Below, in pieces: positions 9,422-18,820 of a DNA stretch of 64,000 nt. Source of the DNA: Pleomorphomonas koreensis DSM 23070. Its GTDB lineage: Bacteria > Pseudomonadota > Alphaproteobacteria > Rhizobiales > Pleomorphomonadaceae. The notes under the pieces are model-generated. The model saw only the letters and a program-made list of their open reading frames with translations. It ran no database searches and was not told the DNA's origin. Numbering within the stretch: position 1 is the first letter of the stretch; every line of letters begins with the position of its first letter. A program made the translations under genes and the position numbers. The stretch covers positions 1 through 64,000 of the forward strand of contig NZ_AULH01000001.1 in NCBI RefSeq assembly GCF_000425185.1, in the 5' to 3' direction.

Positions 9422-10333
9422 ATGTCGGACGCCATCCTCTCCGTCGAGGATCTCACCATCCGCTTCGGCGCCGTGACGGCGGTCGACGGCGTCAGCCTCG
9501 CCGTGGCGCCGAGCGAGCGGGTGGCGCTGCTCGGCCACAACGGCGCCGGCAAGTCGACCTTGTTCAAGACCGTGCTCGGCTTCCTGACCCCGACCGGCGG
9601 CCGCATCGACGTCGCCGGCTCGACGCCCGGTTCCGACGCGGCGCGCCGCGCCGTCAGCTACCTGCCCGAGCAGGTGGTGTTCCCGAAAGCGCTGACCGGC
9701 GCCGAGGTGCTGACCTATTTCGCCCGCCTGAAGGGCGTCTCGCCCGAGGCGGCGCTGCCGCTTCTCGACACCGTCGGCATCGCCGCCGCCGCCCACCGCG
9801 CCGTCGGCACCTATTCCAAGGGCATGCGGCAGCGGCTCGGCCTCGCCCAGGCGCTGATCGGTTCGCCGCGCCTGCTGCTGCTCGACGAGCCGACCTCCGG
9901 CCTCGATCCGGTGTCGCGGCGCGAGTTCTACGAGGTACTGGAGGCTTCGGCCCGCGCCGGCACGGCGGTGCTCCTGTCCTCGCACTCGCTGTCGGAGATC
10001 GAGAACCGCATCGATCGCATCGCCATCATGGCCAGGGGCGCCTTGCGCGCCGAGGGGTCGCTCGCCGAGCTGTCGCGCCGCGCCGGCCTGCCGATCCGCA
10101 TCCGCGTCGAGGCGGCGGCCGGCCGCGCCGACGCCGTACACGCCCGCCTCGGCGGCGAGCGCGTCAACGGCCGCTCCGTCGTGCTCACCTGCCGCGCCGA
10201 CGAGAAGGTTGGCGCGCTCGGCCGGCTCGCCGATCTCGGCGCCGACGTCGTCGACGTCGACATCGCCCTGCCGGACCTCGACGACGTCTACCGCCACTAT
10301 TCCGCCGCCACCGACGAAGGAGCCGCCCGATGA
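9422..10333 (+). CDS. nosF: NosF ABC transporter ATP-binding protein
   Basis: NosF is the ATPase of the NosDFY complex. The 303-residue protein has Walker A at residues 38-46 (GHNGAGKST), the ABC signature at 131-137 (YSKGMRQ), Walker B LLLLDEPTSGLD with D155/E156, and an H-loop (SSHSLSE). The start codon follows the nosD stop by one base, and its end overlaps nosY by four bases, so the three are translationally coupled. The order and family fit nosDFY of other denitrifiers. Confidence 0.95.
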   Translation: MSDAILSVEDLTIRFGAVTAVDGVSLAVAPSERVALLGHNGAGKSTLFKTVLGFLTPTGGRIDVAGSTPGSDAARRAVSYLPEQVVFPKALTGAEVLTYFARLKGVSPEAALPLLDTVGIAAAAHRAVGTYSKGMRQRLGLAQALIGSPRLLLLDEPTSGLDPVSRREFYEVLEASARAGTAVLLSSHSLSEIENRIDRIAIMARGALRAEGSLAELSRRAGLPIRIRVEAAAGRADAVHARLGGERVNGRSVVLTCRADEKVGALGRLADLGADVVDVDIALPDLDDVYRHYSAATDEGAAR

Positions 10334-11166
10334 ACGGCCTCGACCGCATGGCGGCGGTGGCCGCCACCGAATTCCGCCTCGCCCTCCGCAACCGCTGGGT
10401 TCTCCTGTCGACGCTGGTCTTCACGCTGTTCGCGCTGGCGCTGGCCTTCCTCGGCTCCGGGCCGAGCGGCGCGCTGAAGGCCGACGCGCTGACCCTGACG
10501 GCGGCCAGCCTGTCGACGCTCACCGTCTACCTGGTGCCGCTGATGGCGCTCCTGGTCTCCTACGACAGCATCGCCGGCGAGATCGAGCGCGGTACGCTGG
10601 CGCTAGTGCTGGCGACGCCGGTGAAGCGCGGCGAACTGGTGCTGGCCAAGTTCTGCGGCCATCTCGCCGTGCTGACGCTGGCCATCGCCGTCGGCTACGG
10701 CATCGCCGGCCTGGTGATCGCCGTCGTCCATGGCGCCAATCCGGCCGGCCTCGTCGCCTGGGGGCGGCTGGTCGCCACGGCCGTGCTGCTCGGCGCCGTC
10801 TTCGTGGCGCTCGGCATGCTGCTGTCCAGCCTGCCGCGCCAGACCGGCACCGCCGCCGCAATGGCCATCGGCGCCTGGCTGGTGCTGGTGGTGCTCTACG
10901 ACCTCGCGCTGCTCGGCGCGGTCATCGTCGACCAGGGCGGCGTCTTCACCAAGACGATCTTTCCGGCGCTGGTGCTCGCCAACCCCGGCGACGCCTTCCG
11001 CCTCTACAATCTGGCGCTGATCGAATCGAACGCCCCCATCGCCGGCCTCGACGGCCTCGCCCACACCCTGCCGTTCCCGGTTTCCAGCGCGCTCGTCGTG
11101 CTCGCCCTGTGGCTTTTCGCCGGCCTCGCCGGCGCCTGGGCCCTCACCCGGAGGATCCGTCCATGA
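10330..11166 (+). CDS. nosY: NosY ABC-2 type membrane permease
   Basis: This 278-residue protein has about six membrane helices and the ABC-2 permease pattern (helix pairs around residues 18-40, 60-80, 105-130, 140-165, 175-195 and the C-terminus). It carries the coupling segment SYDSIAGEIERGTLALVLATPVKR that is typical of NosY. It pairs with NosF as the membrane part of the transporter that serves NosD. It overlaps nosF and nosL by four bases each (ATGA). Confidence 0.94.
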   Translation: MNGLDRMAAVAATEFRLALRNRWVLLSTLVFTLFALALAFLGSGPSGALKADALTLTAASLSTLTVYLVPLMALLVSYDSIAGEIERGTLALVLATPVKRGELVLAKFCGHLAVLTLAIAVGYGIAGLVIAVVHGANPAGLVAWGRLVATAVLLGAVFVALGMLLSSLPRQTGTAAAMAIGAWLVLVVLYDLALLGAVIVDQGGVFTKTIFPALVLANPGDAFRLYNLALIESNAPIAGLDGLAHTLPFPVSSALVVLALWLFAGLAGAWALTRRIRP

Positions 11167-11702
11167 TCAACCGCCTCATCCCCGCGCTGGCGCTCGCCGC
11201 CTTCGTCGCCCTGCCGCTCGCCGCCTGCAAGGAAGAGACGGCGGTGAAGCCCGCCGCCATGGAGATGACTGACGAGGCGCTCGGCTACTATTGCCAGATG
11301 TATCTGGCCGACCACGGCGGCCCCAAGGCGCAGGTGCACGAGAAGGGCCAGGAGCAGCCGCTGTGGTTCTCGCAGGTTAGCGACGCGGTGGTCTACCTGC
11401 GCGGCGGCGAGAAGCGCGGCGACGTCACCGCCGTCTATGTGTCCGACATGGCCAAGGCCAAGAGCTGGGCCGAGCCCGGCCGCGACAACTGGATCGACGC
11501 CGATGCCGCCGTGTTCGTCATCGGCAGCCGGCAGGCCGGCGCCATGGGCATGCCGGAGGCCGTTCCCTTCGGCGATCGGAAGGCCGCCGAGGACTTCGTC
11601 GCCCGCGAGGGCGGCGCGATCGTCAAGCTCGCCGACATTCCGGACAGCTACATCGGCCCGGCCGGCCCCGGAACGGCCAGCCCCTCCGACATGCAGATGT
11701 GA
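11163..11702 (+). CDS. nosL: NosL copper chaperone lipoprotein
   Basis: NosL is an outer-membrane lipoprotein that binds Cu(I) and delivers copper to apo-NosZ. The 179-residue product has a lipoprotein signal with lipobox LAAC (C22 lipidated) and the NosL motif YYCQMYLADHGGPKAQV, whose Cys and Met are copper ligands. The frame is open far upstream inside nosY, but the ATG at 11163 overlapping the nosY stop gives a proper lipoprotein signal and is the start. Confidence 0.94.
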   Translation: MINRLIPALALAAFVALPLAACKEETAVKPAAMEMTDEALGYYCQMYLADHGGPKAQVHEKGQEQPLWFSQVSDAVVYLRGGEKRGDVTAVYVSDMAKAKSWAEPGRDNWIDADAAVFVIGSRQAGAMGMPEAVPFGDRKAAEDFVAREGGAIVKLADIPDSYIGPAGPGTASPSDMQM

Positions 11703-11710
11703 GGTCCGCC

Positions 11711-12676
11711 ATGGCAACTCTTCTCGATCGGCCGGTCGGCCGCCGCCGGTTCATCCGCGTCAGCGCGGCGCTGGCCGCCGCCGCTCTCCTGCCCGCCGCC
11801 GGGTTGGCTGCGGCGCCGGTCCGCCGCTGGTCCGGCCAGGCGCTTGGCGCCCATGCCTCGATCGAACTGGTCGGCGCCGATGCCCATCTCGCCGCCACCA
11901 CCTTTGCCGAGGTCGAGGCGGAGATCGCCCGTCTCGAGGCGCTGTTCAGCCTCTACCGGTCGGACAGCGCGCTGAGCCGCCTCAACGTCGCCGGCCGTCT
12001 CGACGCGCCGGAGGCCGACGTCCTGCGCCTCCTGGCGCTGGTGCGCAGCGTGCATGACCGCACCGGCGGCCTGTTCGATCCCACGGTGCAGCCGCTGTTT
12101 GCCGCCTATGCCGCCCATTACGCCGGTGGCCGGACCGATGCCTTGCCCGCCGCCGTGCTGGCGGACAGGCTGGCGCTGGTCGGTTTCGGCGGCGTGGACT
12201 TCGACGAGGCCGGCGTGCGCTTCGCCCGGCCCGGCATGGCGCTGACGCTGAACGGCGTCGCCCAGGGCTACATCACCGACCGCGTCGCCGATCTCCTGAA
12301 GGCGCGCGGCTTTGCCGACGTGCTGCTCGACATCGGCGAGATCCGCGCCCTCGGCGGCGGCCGCGACGGCGACGGCTGGAAGGTTGGTCTTTCCGCCGGC
12401 CCCGACAGCGACGCGCTGGCCGCCACGCTGCGTCTCACCGACCGCGCCGTCGCCACCTCGGCCATGCGCGGCACCGTGCTCGACCCGGCCGGCCGCGTCG
12501 GCCACATCCTGCATCCGCGGCAGGGCGCCGTCGCCTCGGCCTTCTCGGCGGTCAGCGTCGTGGCGCCCGAGGCGGCGCTCGCCGATGCCCTGTCGACGGC
12601 GGTCGTGCTGATGCCGCCGGCCGAGGTCGCGACCCTCAATGGCGGCGGCGTCGAGGTCTACGCGACACCGGCCTGA
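11711..12676 (+). CDS. nosX: NosX, ApbE-family FMN transferase
   Basis: NosX is a periplasmic flavin transferase that attaches FMN to NosR. The 321-residue product begins with a twin-arginine-like signal (GRRRFIRVSAAL) and has ApbE motifs (FSLYRSDSALSRLN, GLFDPTVQPL, NGVAQGYITDRVADLL, DIGEIRALGG). A GTG at 11699 is also in frame; the ATG at 11711 was preferred because GAGG lies six bases before it. It is the last gene of the nos run. Confidence 0.92.
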   Translation: MATLLDRPVGRRRFIRVSAALAAAALLPAAGLAAAPVRRWSGQALGAHASIELVGADAHLAATTFAEVEAEIARLEALFSLYRSDSALSRLNVAGRLDAPEADVLRLLALVRSVHDRTGGLFDPTVQPLFAAYAAHYAGGRTDALPAAVLADRLALVGFGGVDFDEAGVRFARPGMALTLNGVAQGYITDRVADLLKARGFADVLLDIGEIRALGGGRDGDGWKVGLSAGPDSDALAATLRLTDRAVATSAMRGTVLDPAGRVGHILHPRQGAVASAFSAVSVVAPEAALADALSTAVVLMPPAEVATLNGGGVEVYATPA

Positions 12677-12683
12677 CGCCGCC

Positions 12684-12700
12684 CCGCCTGTCTCAGGCGG
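12684..12700. terminator. Convergent GC-rich hairpin after nosX
   Basis: A perfect 7-bp inverted repeat, CCGCCTG-TCT-CAGGCGG, sits between nosX and the leftward aldolase gene and overlaps the aldolase stop codon. Partial pairing can extend it outward. There is no U-run on either strand, so intrinsic termination is uncertain; it may only mark the convergent boundary. Confidence 0.4.
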
Positions 12701-13406
12701 CGGGCGGCGTCAGGCCGCCGCAAACGAGGTCGGAATCACCGACGTCCTGGCGGCCATAGACCTTGAACATCGCGAAGACCTTCTGCATCTCGGCGCTGTC
12801 GAGGATGACCGGCGTGCCGACGGCGAGCGTCCGCCAGTACTGGGCGGCGATGGTCTCCACCTCGACCAGCAGCGACAGGGCCCGGCGCAGGTCGGCGCCG
12901 AGCACGATCAGGCCGTGGTTGGCGAGCAGGCAGGCGAGGCGGCCTTCCAGCGCCTTCAGCGCGTGGTCCGACAGCGCCTGCGAGCCGAAGGTGGCGTATT
13001 CGGCGCAGCGGATATCCTCGCCGCCGGCGGCGGCCACCATGTAGTGGACGGCCGGGATGTCGCGGCGCAGGCAGGAGATCACCGTCGAGAACATCGAGTG
13101 GGTGTGGATCACCGTGTCGATGTCCGTCCGCCGCTGCAAGATGTCGCGGTGGAAGCGCCATTCGCTGGTCGGCCGGCAGGGGCCGTAATAGGTGCCGTCG
13201 AAGGTCATCTCGACGATCTGGTCCTCGGTCATGTCGGCGTAGGGGATGCCGGTCGGCGTCACCAGGAACCGCCCGTCGCCGATCCGCACGCTGACGTTCC
13301 CCGATGTGCCCTGGTTGACGCCGGAGGCGTTCATGTCGCGGCAGGTCCGGATGATCTCGGTCCGGAGCGCGAGATGGGATCGATCGGCAAGGCTGGCGGG
13401 CATCAT
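12693..13406 (-). CDS. Class II (FucA-type) aldolase, probable 5-deoxyribulose/methylthioribulose-1-P aldolase
   Basis: Class II sugar-phosphate aldolases of this family cleave ribulose- or fuculose-1-phosphates to DHAP and an aldehyde, using Zn. From the ATG at 13406 (AAGGA upstream; a second ATG follows directly) the product is 237 residues. It carries GTSGNVS at 33-39, glutamate E82 and the zinc histidines H101, H103 and H164 (HTHS, ANHG). Beside MtnA and MtnK, the likely substrate is 5-methylthioribulose-1-P or 5-deoxyribulose-1-P, as for Ald2 in Rhodospirillum rubrum. L-fuculose-1-P aldolase is the alternative if context is ignored. Confidence 0.87.
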   Translation of the reverse strand: MMPASLADRSHLALRTEIIRTCRDMNASGVNQGTSGNVSVRIGDGRFLVTPTGIPYADMTEDQIVEMTFDGTYYGPCRPTSEWRFHRDILQRRTDIDTVIHTHSMFSTVISCLRRDIPAVHYMVAAAGGEDIRCAEYATFGSQALSDHALKALEGRLACLLANHGLIVLGADLRRALSLLVEVETIAAQYWRTLAVGTPVILDSAEMQKVFAMFKVYGRQDVGDSDLVCGGLTPPAA

Positions 13407-13498
13407 TGGGGTCCTTGGATGGAGGGACCGGCAGCGCCGGTCGACAGGTTGGTCGCGTGATGGCTCTTGGCGCGAGTGAGTGCCTATGTTAACTGAGG

Positions 13499-13511
13499 TT
13501 GTCAATTGTCA
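13499..13511. promoter_or_regulatory. Probable SorC-family operator: direct repeat TTGTCA-A-TTGTCA
   Basis: Two direct copies of TTGTCA seven bases apart lie between the divergent aldolase and sorC-type regulator genes. The embedded 10-mer TCAATTGTCA (13502-13511) recurs in reverse orientation at 17189-17198, before the ABC transporter operon. The shared element is seen directly; assignment to the neighbouring SorC regulator is inference. Confidence 0.6.
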
Positions 13512-13552
13512 GGCCGAGGTGTCGCGCTTCGGACGATGGGGCTGGAAAGATC

Positions 13553-14575
13553 ATGGCGCTGCGCTCTAGGACGAAGGACAAGGCCGAGCGGCCGGCCGCC
13601 ACCGAGGCCGACGGCCGGACGCCGCTGCCGCGGCCGGGCGAATATCTCACCGATCCGCTGCTGTGGGCGTCCTGGCTCTACCACCACGACGAGCTGACGC
13701 AGAGCCAGATCGCCGACCTGATGGGCGTGTCGCGGGCGACGGTGGTCAACTATCTGCAGCAGGCGCGCGACCTGCACTACGTCAAGGTGGTGGTCCGGCC
13801 GGAGCTTCTGAATTCCATCGACCTCGCCCAGCAGCTGAAGCAGGCCTTCGGCCTCGCCGAATGCATGGTCATTCCCTTCGACGGCGGCATGCGGCCGCCG
13901 AGCGAGCGTATCGGCCGGGCCGGCGCCCAGTATCTCGACCAGATCCTGACCAACGGCGACGTGCTCGGCGTCGCCTGGGGACGCACGGTGCTGACGCTGG
14001 CCGAGAACCTGCCGGAGAAGGCCATGCCCGACAGCTGCGTCGTGCAGGTGATCGGCAGCCAGCGCTCGGCCTACGACGGCTTCACGGCCGAGGAATGCGT
14101 CGCCTTCATCGCCCGCCGTCTGCATGCCCGCTCGATCAGCCTGCACGCGCCGGCCGCGCTCTCCAACGCGGCGCTGCGCGACGCGCTGATGCGCGAGCCG
14201 ACCATCCAGGAGCAGTTCGCCCGCATCCGTTCCTGCAACAAGCTGCTGTTCGGCATCTGCACGGTGAAGGCCAACAGCCTGGTGTTCGCCTCCGGCCTGA
14301 TCTCGGTCGACGAGAGCAAGTATTACATCACGAAAGGGGCGGTCGGCGTCATCGCCGGCCGCTTCTACGACGTCGAGGGCAACTGGCTGCGCGGCAGCAT
14401 GGACGACCGGATGATCGGCATCACCCTCGATGACGTGCGCGCCGTGCCGGCCCGCATCGCCGTTGCCGGCGGCCCCGACAAGACCGACGCCATCCTCGGC
14501 GCCCTGCGCGGCGGCTACCTCACCGCGCTGATCACCGACGAGCCGACCGCCCGCAACATCCTCGGCCGTCTCTAG
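13553..14575 (+). CDS. SorC/DeoR-type sugar-binding transcriptional regulator
   Basis: The 340-residue product has an N-terminal helix-turn-helix (LTQSQIADLMGVSRATVVNY, about residues 47-66) followed by the SorC-type sugar-binding domain (GVAWGRTVLTLAENL; VQVIGSQ; GFTAEECVAFIARRL). It resembles SorC family members that sense phosphorylated sugars. The ATG at 13553 is chosen over an in-frame TTG-type start at 13499 because GGAAAG lies just upstream. It is divergent from the aldolase and convergent with mtnA, and a shared operator suggests it controls both the aldolase and the importer. Confidence 0.85.
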   Translation: MALRSRTKDKAERPAATEADGRTPLPRPGEYLTDPLLWASWLYHHDELTQSQIADLMGVSRATVVNYLQQARDLHYVKVVVRPELLNSIDLAQQLKQAFGLAECMVIPFDGGMRPPSERIGRAGAQYLDQILTNGDVLGVAWGRTVLTLAENLPEKAMPDSCVVQVIGSQRSAYDGFTAEECVAFIARRLHARSISLHAPAALSNAALRDALMREPTIQEQFARIRSCNKLLFGICTVKANSLVFASGLISVDESKYYITKGAVGVIAGRFYDVEGNWLRGSMDDRMIGITLDDVRAVPARIAVAGGPDKTDAILGALRGGYLTALITDEPTARNILGRL

Positions 14576-14598
14576 GCGCTGGGCAGGCCGGGGCAGGC

Positions 14599-15699
<1,101 letters not shown>

Positions 15700-15781
15700 C
15701 AAAGCCTCCGGTCGCCGTCGCGCGCCCCAGGCGCCGAACAGTCCGTCGATGTGGGGTTATTGGAATGCGATCGTCCTGTCG

Positions 15782-17071
15782 TCAACGAGCGGCATCGGCG
15801 GCGACGACAGCCGCCGCCACGGCGCCGATATCGGCAAAGCGCGCCCGGTTGACCACCAGATCGCGGCCGAGCCGCAGCGCCCGCCGCTCGCCGCGCGCCC
15901 GCACCGCCGTGTCGGCGATGCTCTCGAAATCGGCGACATGGGCGAGGCCGAGGATGCGGCGGATCATCTTGCAGCCGGCAAAGCCCAGCGTGTCCTCGAA
16001 CAGCGCCCGCATGTAGCGGGCCTGCTCCTCGGCCAGCGCCGCCCGGCTCTCGGCGTCGGTGAACAGCTCGGCGGTGAAGGCGTCGCCCTTGCCCTCGGTC
16101 GACCACAGCTCGACGAAGCGGGCCGAGAACAGCGTCCAGACGTCGACGATCTGCCTCAGGATCCAGGCGCGATAGCCGTCGCGGCCGCCCTTGTCGTCCT
16201 CGTGGCCGATCTGGCTGAGATAGGCGAGGATCAGGTTGCCGATCAGCGCGCCGACGTCGAAGCCCATCGGCCCGAAGAAGGCGAATTCCGGATCGATGAC
16301 GCGCACGTCGTCGGCCGTCGCCATGATCGAGCCGGAATGCAGGTCGCCGTGCACCAGCGCCTCGGCGTGACAGAGGAACTTCAGCTTCATCGCCTGGGCC
16401 GCCGCCTTCAGCGGGCCGTCGGCGCGGAACTCCAGGGCGATGTCGTCCAGTTCAGGCGAGGTCCAGCGATTGAGCTTGGCCGCCCGGTAGGGGTCGGTGA
16501 ACACCAGATCCTCGGTGATCCGGCAGAGTTCGGTATTGGCGCAGAACACCGCCATCTGCCGCTTCTTCTCGGCGGCCGGCAGATAGAGGTCGGAGGTCTT
16601 GAACAGGGTCTGCGCCATGAACTCGGCCAGCGTCGCCGCAAAGCGCGGAAACTCGACGCCGTCGATCAGTCCCTTGCGCATGATGACGTGCGGAGTGAGG
16701 AATTCCATCACCACCAGCGCCTGCATGGCGTCGAACAGCACCACCTTCGGCACCAGGCCCGGCGCGGCGGCATCCTCGGTCAGTAGCGCCTGGCTCTCGA
16801 AGAAGGCGCGGTCGAGCGGCAGCGGCCAGCCGTCGCCGACGAGACGCACGTAGGGCAGCGCCTGCTTGACGATCAGCGCGCCCTTCGGCCCGCGCACGAT
16901 GAACACCAGGTTGAGATTGCCGTCGCCGACCTCGCTGACGTTCCAGTCCTGCGGCGCCGCGCCAAGAATGGCCGCGACCTCGGCAAAGCCGGCGAGATAG
17001 GACGCCAGCGTGCTTTCGGTCATCGGCCGGTAGTCGGCGCCGCCGGTGCGGGCGCTCCGAACGTCTGTCAT
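15782..17071 (-). CDS. mtnK: S-methyl-5-thioribose kinase
   Basis: MtnK phosphorylates 5-methylthioribose, and in DHAP-shunt organisms 5-deoxyribose, at C1. The 429-residue protein shows the kinase glycine loop GDGNLN (49-54), the catalytic loop HGDLHSGSIM (241-250) and the metal-binding DPEF (260-263), all typical of MtnK. The length matches the family. The ATG follows GGAGAAG. It is divergent from the ABC importer across a 203-base region carrying the shared operator. No MTA phosphorylase or nucleosidase gene lies nearby, so the substrate probably arrives as the free sugar. Confidence 0.94.
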   Translation of the reverse strand: MTDVRSARTGGADYRPMTESTLASYLAGFAEVAAILGAAPQDWNVSEVGDGNLNLVFIVRGPKGALIVKQALPYVRLVGDGWPLPLDRAFFESQALLTEDAAAPGLVPKVVLFDAMQALVVMEFLTPHVIMRKGLIDGVEFPRFAATLAEFMAQTLFKTSDLYLPAAEKKRQMAVFCANTELCRITEDLVFTDPYRAAKLNRWTSPELDDIALEFRADGPLKAAAQAMKLKFLCHAEALVHGDLHSGSIMATADDVRVIDPEFAFFGPMGFDVGALIGNLILAYLSQIGHEDDKGGRDGYRAWILRQIVDVWTLFSARFVELWSTEGKGDAFTAELFTDAESRAALAEEQARYMRALFEDTLGFAGCKMIRRILGLAHVADFESIADTAVRARGERRALRLGRDLVVNRARFADIGAVAAAVVAADAAR

Positions 17072-17174
17072 CGGGTCTTCTCCATCCCTCGTCGCTGGTC
17101 CTGCCGCCGGCCGTATCGCTCCTCGCCGGCCGGCACAGGTTGTCGAGGGCGGAGGTTGGTCTGGTTTTCGTCAT

Positions 17175-17216
17175 TTGTCAAGATCGATTGACAATTGATG
17201 TTCATGTGGCTAGGTT
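17175..17216 (+). promoter_or_regulatory. Promoter with overlapping operator for the deoxyribose-type ABC operon
   Basis: An inverted repeat TTGTCA-N8-TGACAA (17175-17194) overlaps a perfect -35 TTGACA (17188-17193), followed after 17 bases by a possible -10 TAGGTT (17211-17216). The 10-mer TGACAATTGA (17189-17198) is the reverse complement of the element before sorC (13502-13511). The layout suggests repression by the SorC-type regulator until inducer is present; mtnK on the other strand may share the site. Confidence 0.62.
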
Positions 17217-17274
17217 GCCGCCATCGGGTCTGGAGGAGGCCCCCTGCCAAGCATCCGTGGAGGCGGTTTTCGGC

Positions 17275-18795
17275 ATGACAGAACCAGGGAGAGGGGTGAT
17301 CCGCATCCGCGGGCTGAACAAGCGTTTCGGCAGCACGCATGCGGTCATCGACGTCGACCTCGACATCCGGCGCGGCGAGGTACTGGCGCTGATGGGCGCC
17401 AACGGCGCCGGCAAGTCGACGCTGATCAAGATTCTCTGCGGCGTGCATCCCGCCGATTCCGGCACGGTGGAGATCGACGGCGCGGCGGTGGACTTCCGCT
17501 CGCCGCTCGAAGCCTGCGCCGCCGGCATCCACACCGTCCACCAGATCATCAACGACGGCGTCGTGCAGCAGCTCACCGTTGCCGAGAACCTGGCGCTCGA
17601 CGAGATCTGCCGGCCCGACGGGCCGCTGCTGCTGAGCCGCGCCGCCATCACGGCGCGGGCCCGCGACATCCAGGCGATCCTCGGCCTCGACCTGCCGCTC
17701 GGCAAGGCGATGAGCGAACTCGGCCAGGCCGAGCGCCAGCTGGTGGCCATCGCCCGCGCCCTGTCGCATGATCCGAAGGTGCTGATCCTCGACGAGCCGA
17801 CCTCCTCGCTGTCCGAGGCCGAGGCGGCCCGGCTGTTCGCGCTGATCGAGGATCTGAGGGCGCGCGGCGTGGCGATTGTCTACATCAGCCACCGCATGTC
17901 CGACATTCGTCGCCTCGCCGACCGTGCGGTGGTGATGCGCGACGGCCGCACGCGCGCCGAGTTCGTCCGGCCGCTCGATTTCGACGGCATCGTCCACGCC
18001 ATGGTCGGCCACCGGGTCGGCGAGGGCGGCCGCGAGCGCGGCACGGCCGGCGGCCGCACCGTGGTGGAGATCCGCGACTTCGCGCTGACGCCGACCTCGG
18101 CCCCCTTCGACCTCGACCTCCGCGAGGGCGAAGTGGTGGTGCTGACCGGCCTGATCGGCGCCGGCAGGACCGAGTTCGCCGATTGCCTGTTCGGCACCGC
18201 CGCGCCGCATGCCGGCACGGTAACCATCGACGGCAAGCCGTTCCGCGCCGCCTCGCCGCGCGAAGCGATCGCCGAGGGCGTGTTCATGGCCCACGAGGAT
18301 CGCGGCAACTCGTCGCTGGTCGCCGAGTTCTCGGTACTGCACAACATGACGCTGCCGTTCCTGAGGCACTTTTCCCGGCTGTCGCTGGTCAGCCCCGACG
18401 ACGAGCGGCGGGCGGCCGGCGGCCAGGTGGCCGACCTCGCCATCAAGTGCCCGTCGGTCGACGTGCCGATCGGCTCGCTGTCGGGCGGCAACCAGCAGAA
18501 GGTGGTGCTCGGCCGCTGGCTGATCCGGCCCTGCCGCCTGCTCATCCTCGACGAGCCCTTCCAGGGCGTCGACATCGGCGCCCGCCAGGACATCGGCCGC
18601 CGGCTGCGCGACACGGCGGCCGGCCGGGCGACGCTGGTCATCTGCGCCGACCTCGAGGAAGCGACCGAAATCGCCGACCGCATCCTGGTGATGCGCGACT
18701 TCTCGGTGGTCGGCGGCCATTCGATCGACGGCCTGTCGCTCGACGCGCTGGTCGCCGAGATCAGCGGTGCCGGCACCCACGCCACCTTCGCCTGA
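17275..18795 (+). CDS. Ribose-type (CUT2) ABC transporter ATP-binding protein
   Basis: This 506-residue protein has two fused nucleotide-binding domains as in RbsA/XylG. The first has Walker A GANGAGKST (41-49), a degenerate signature (MSELGQAERQ) and Walker B VLILDEPTSS. The second has the usual degenerate Walker A (GLIGAGRTE), a good signature LSGGNQQKV and LLILDEPFQGVDIG. Such proteins drive pentose uptake. It starts the operon ATPase - permease - binding protein, divergent from mtnK, so it probably imports 5-deoxyribose or methylthioribose. The start at 17275 is preferred to a longer frame reaching 17140. Confidence 0.9.
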   Translation: MTEPGRGVIRIRGLNKRFGSTHAVIDVDLDIRRGEVLALMGANGAGKSTLIKILCGVHPADSGTVEIDGAAVDFRSPLEACAAGIHTVHQIINDGVVQQLTVAENLALDEICRPDGPLLLSRAAITARARDIQAILGLDLPLGKAMSELGQAERQLVAIARALSHDPKVLILDEPTSSLSEAEAARLFALIEDLRARGVAIVYISHRMSDIRRLADRAVVMRDGRTRAEFVRPLDFDGIVHAMVGHRVGEGGRERGTAGGRTVVEIRDFALTPTSAPFDLDLREGEVVVLTGLIGAGRTEFADCLFGTAAPHAGTVTIDGKPFRAASPREAIAEGVFMAHEDRGNSSLVAEFSVLHNMTLPFLRHFSRLSLVSPDDERRAAGGQVADLAIKCPSVDVPIGSLSGGNQQKVVLGRWLIRPCRLLILDEPFQGVDIGARQDIGRRLRDTAAGRATLVICADLEEATEIADRILVMRDFSVVGGHSIDGLSLDALVAEISGAGTHATFA

Positions 18796-18820
18796 CGCTT
18801 GAAGACAAAAGGCTTCCATC

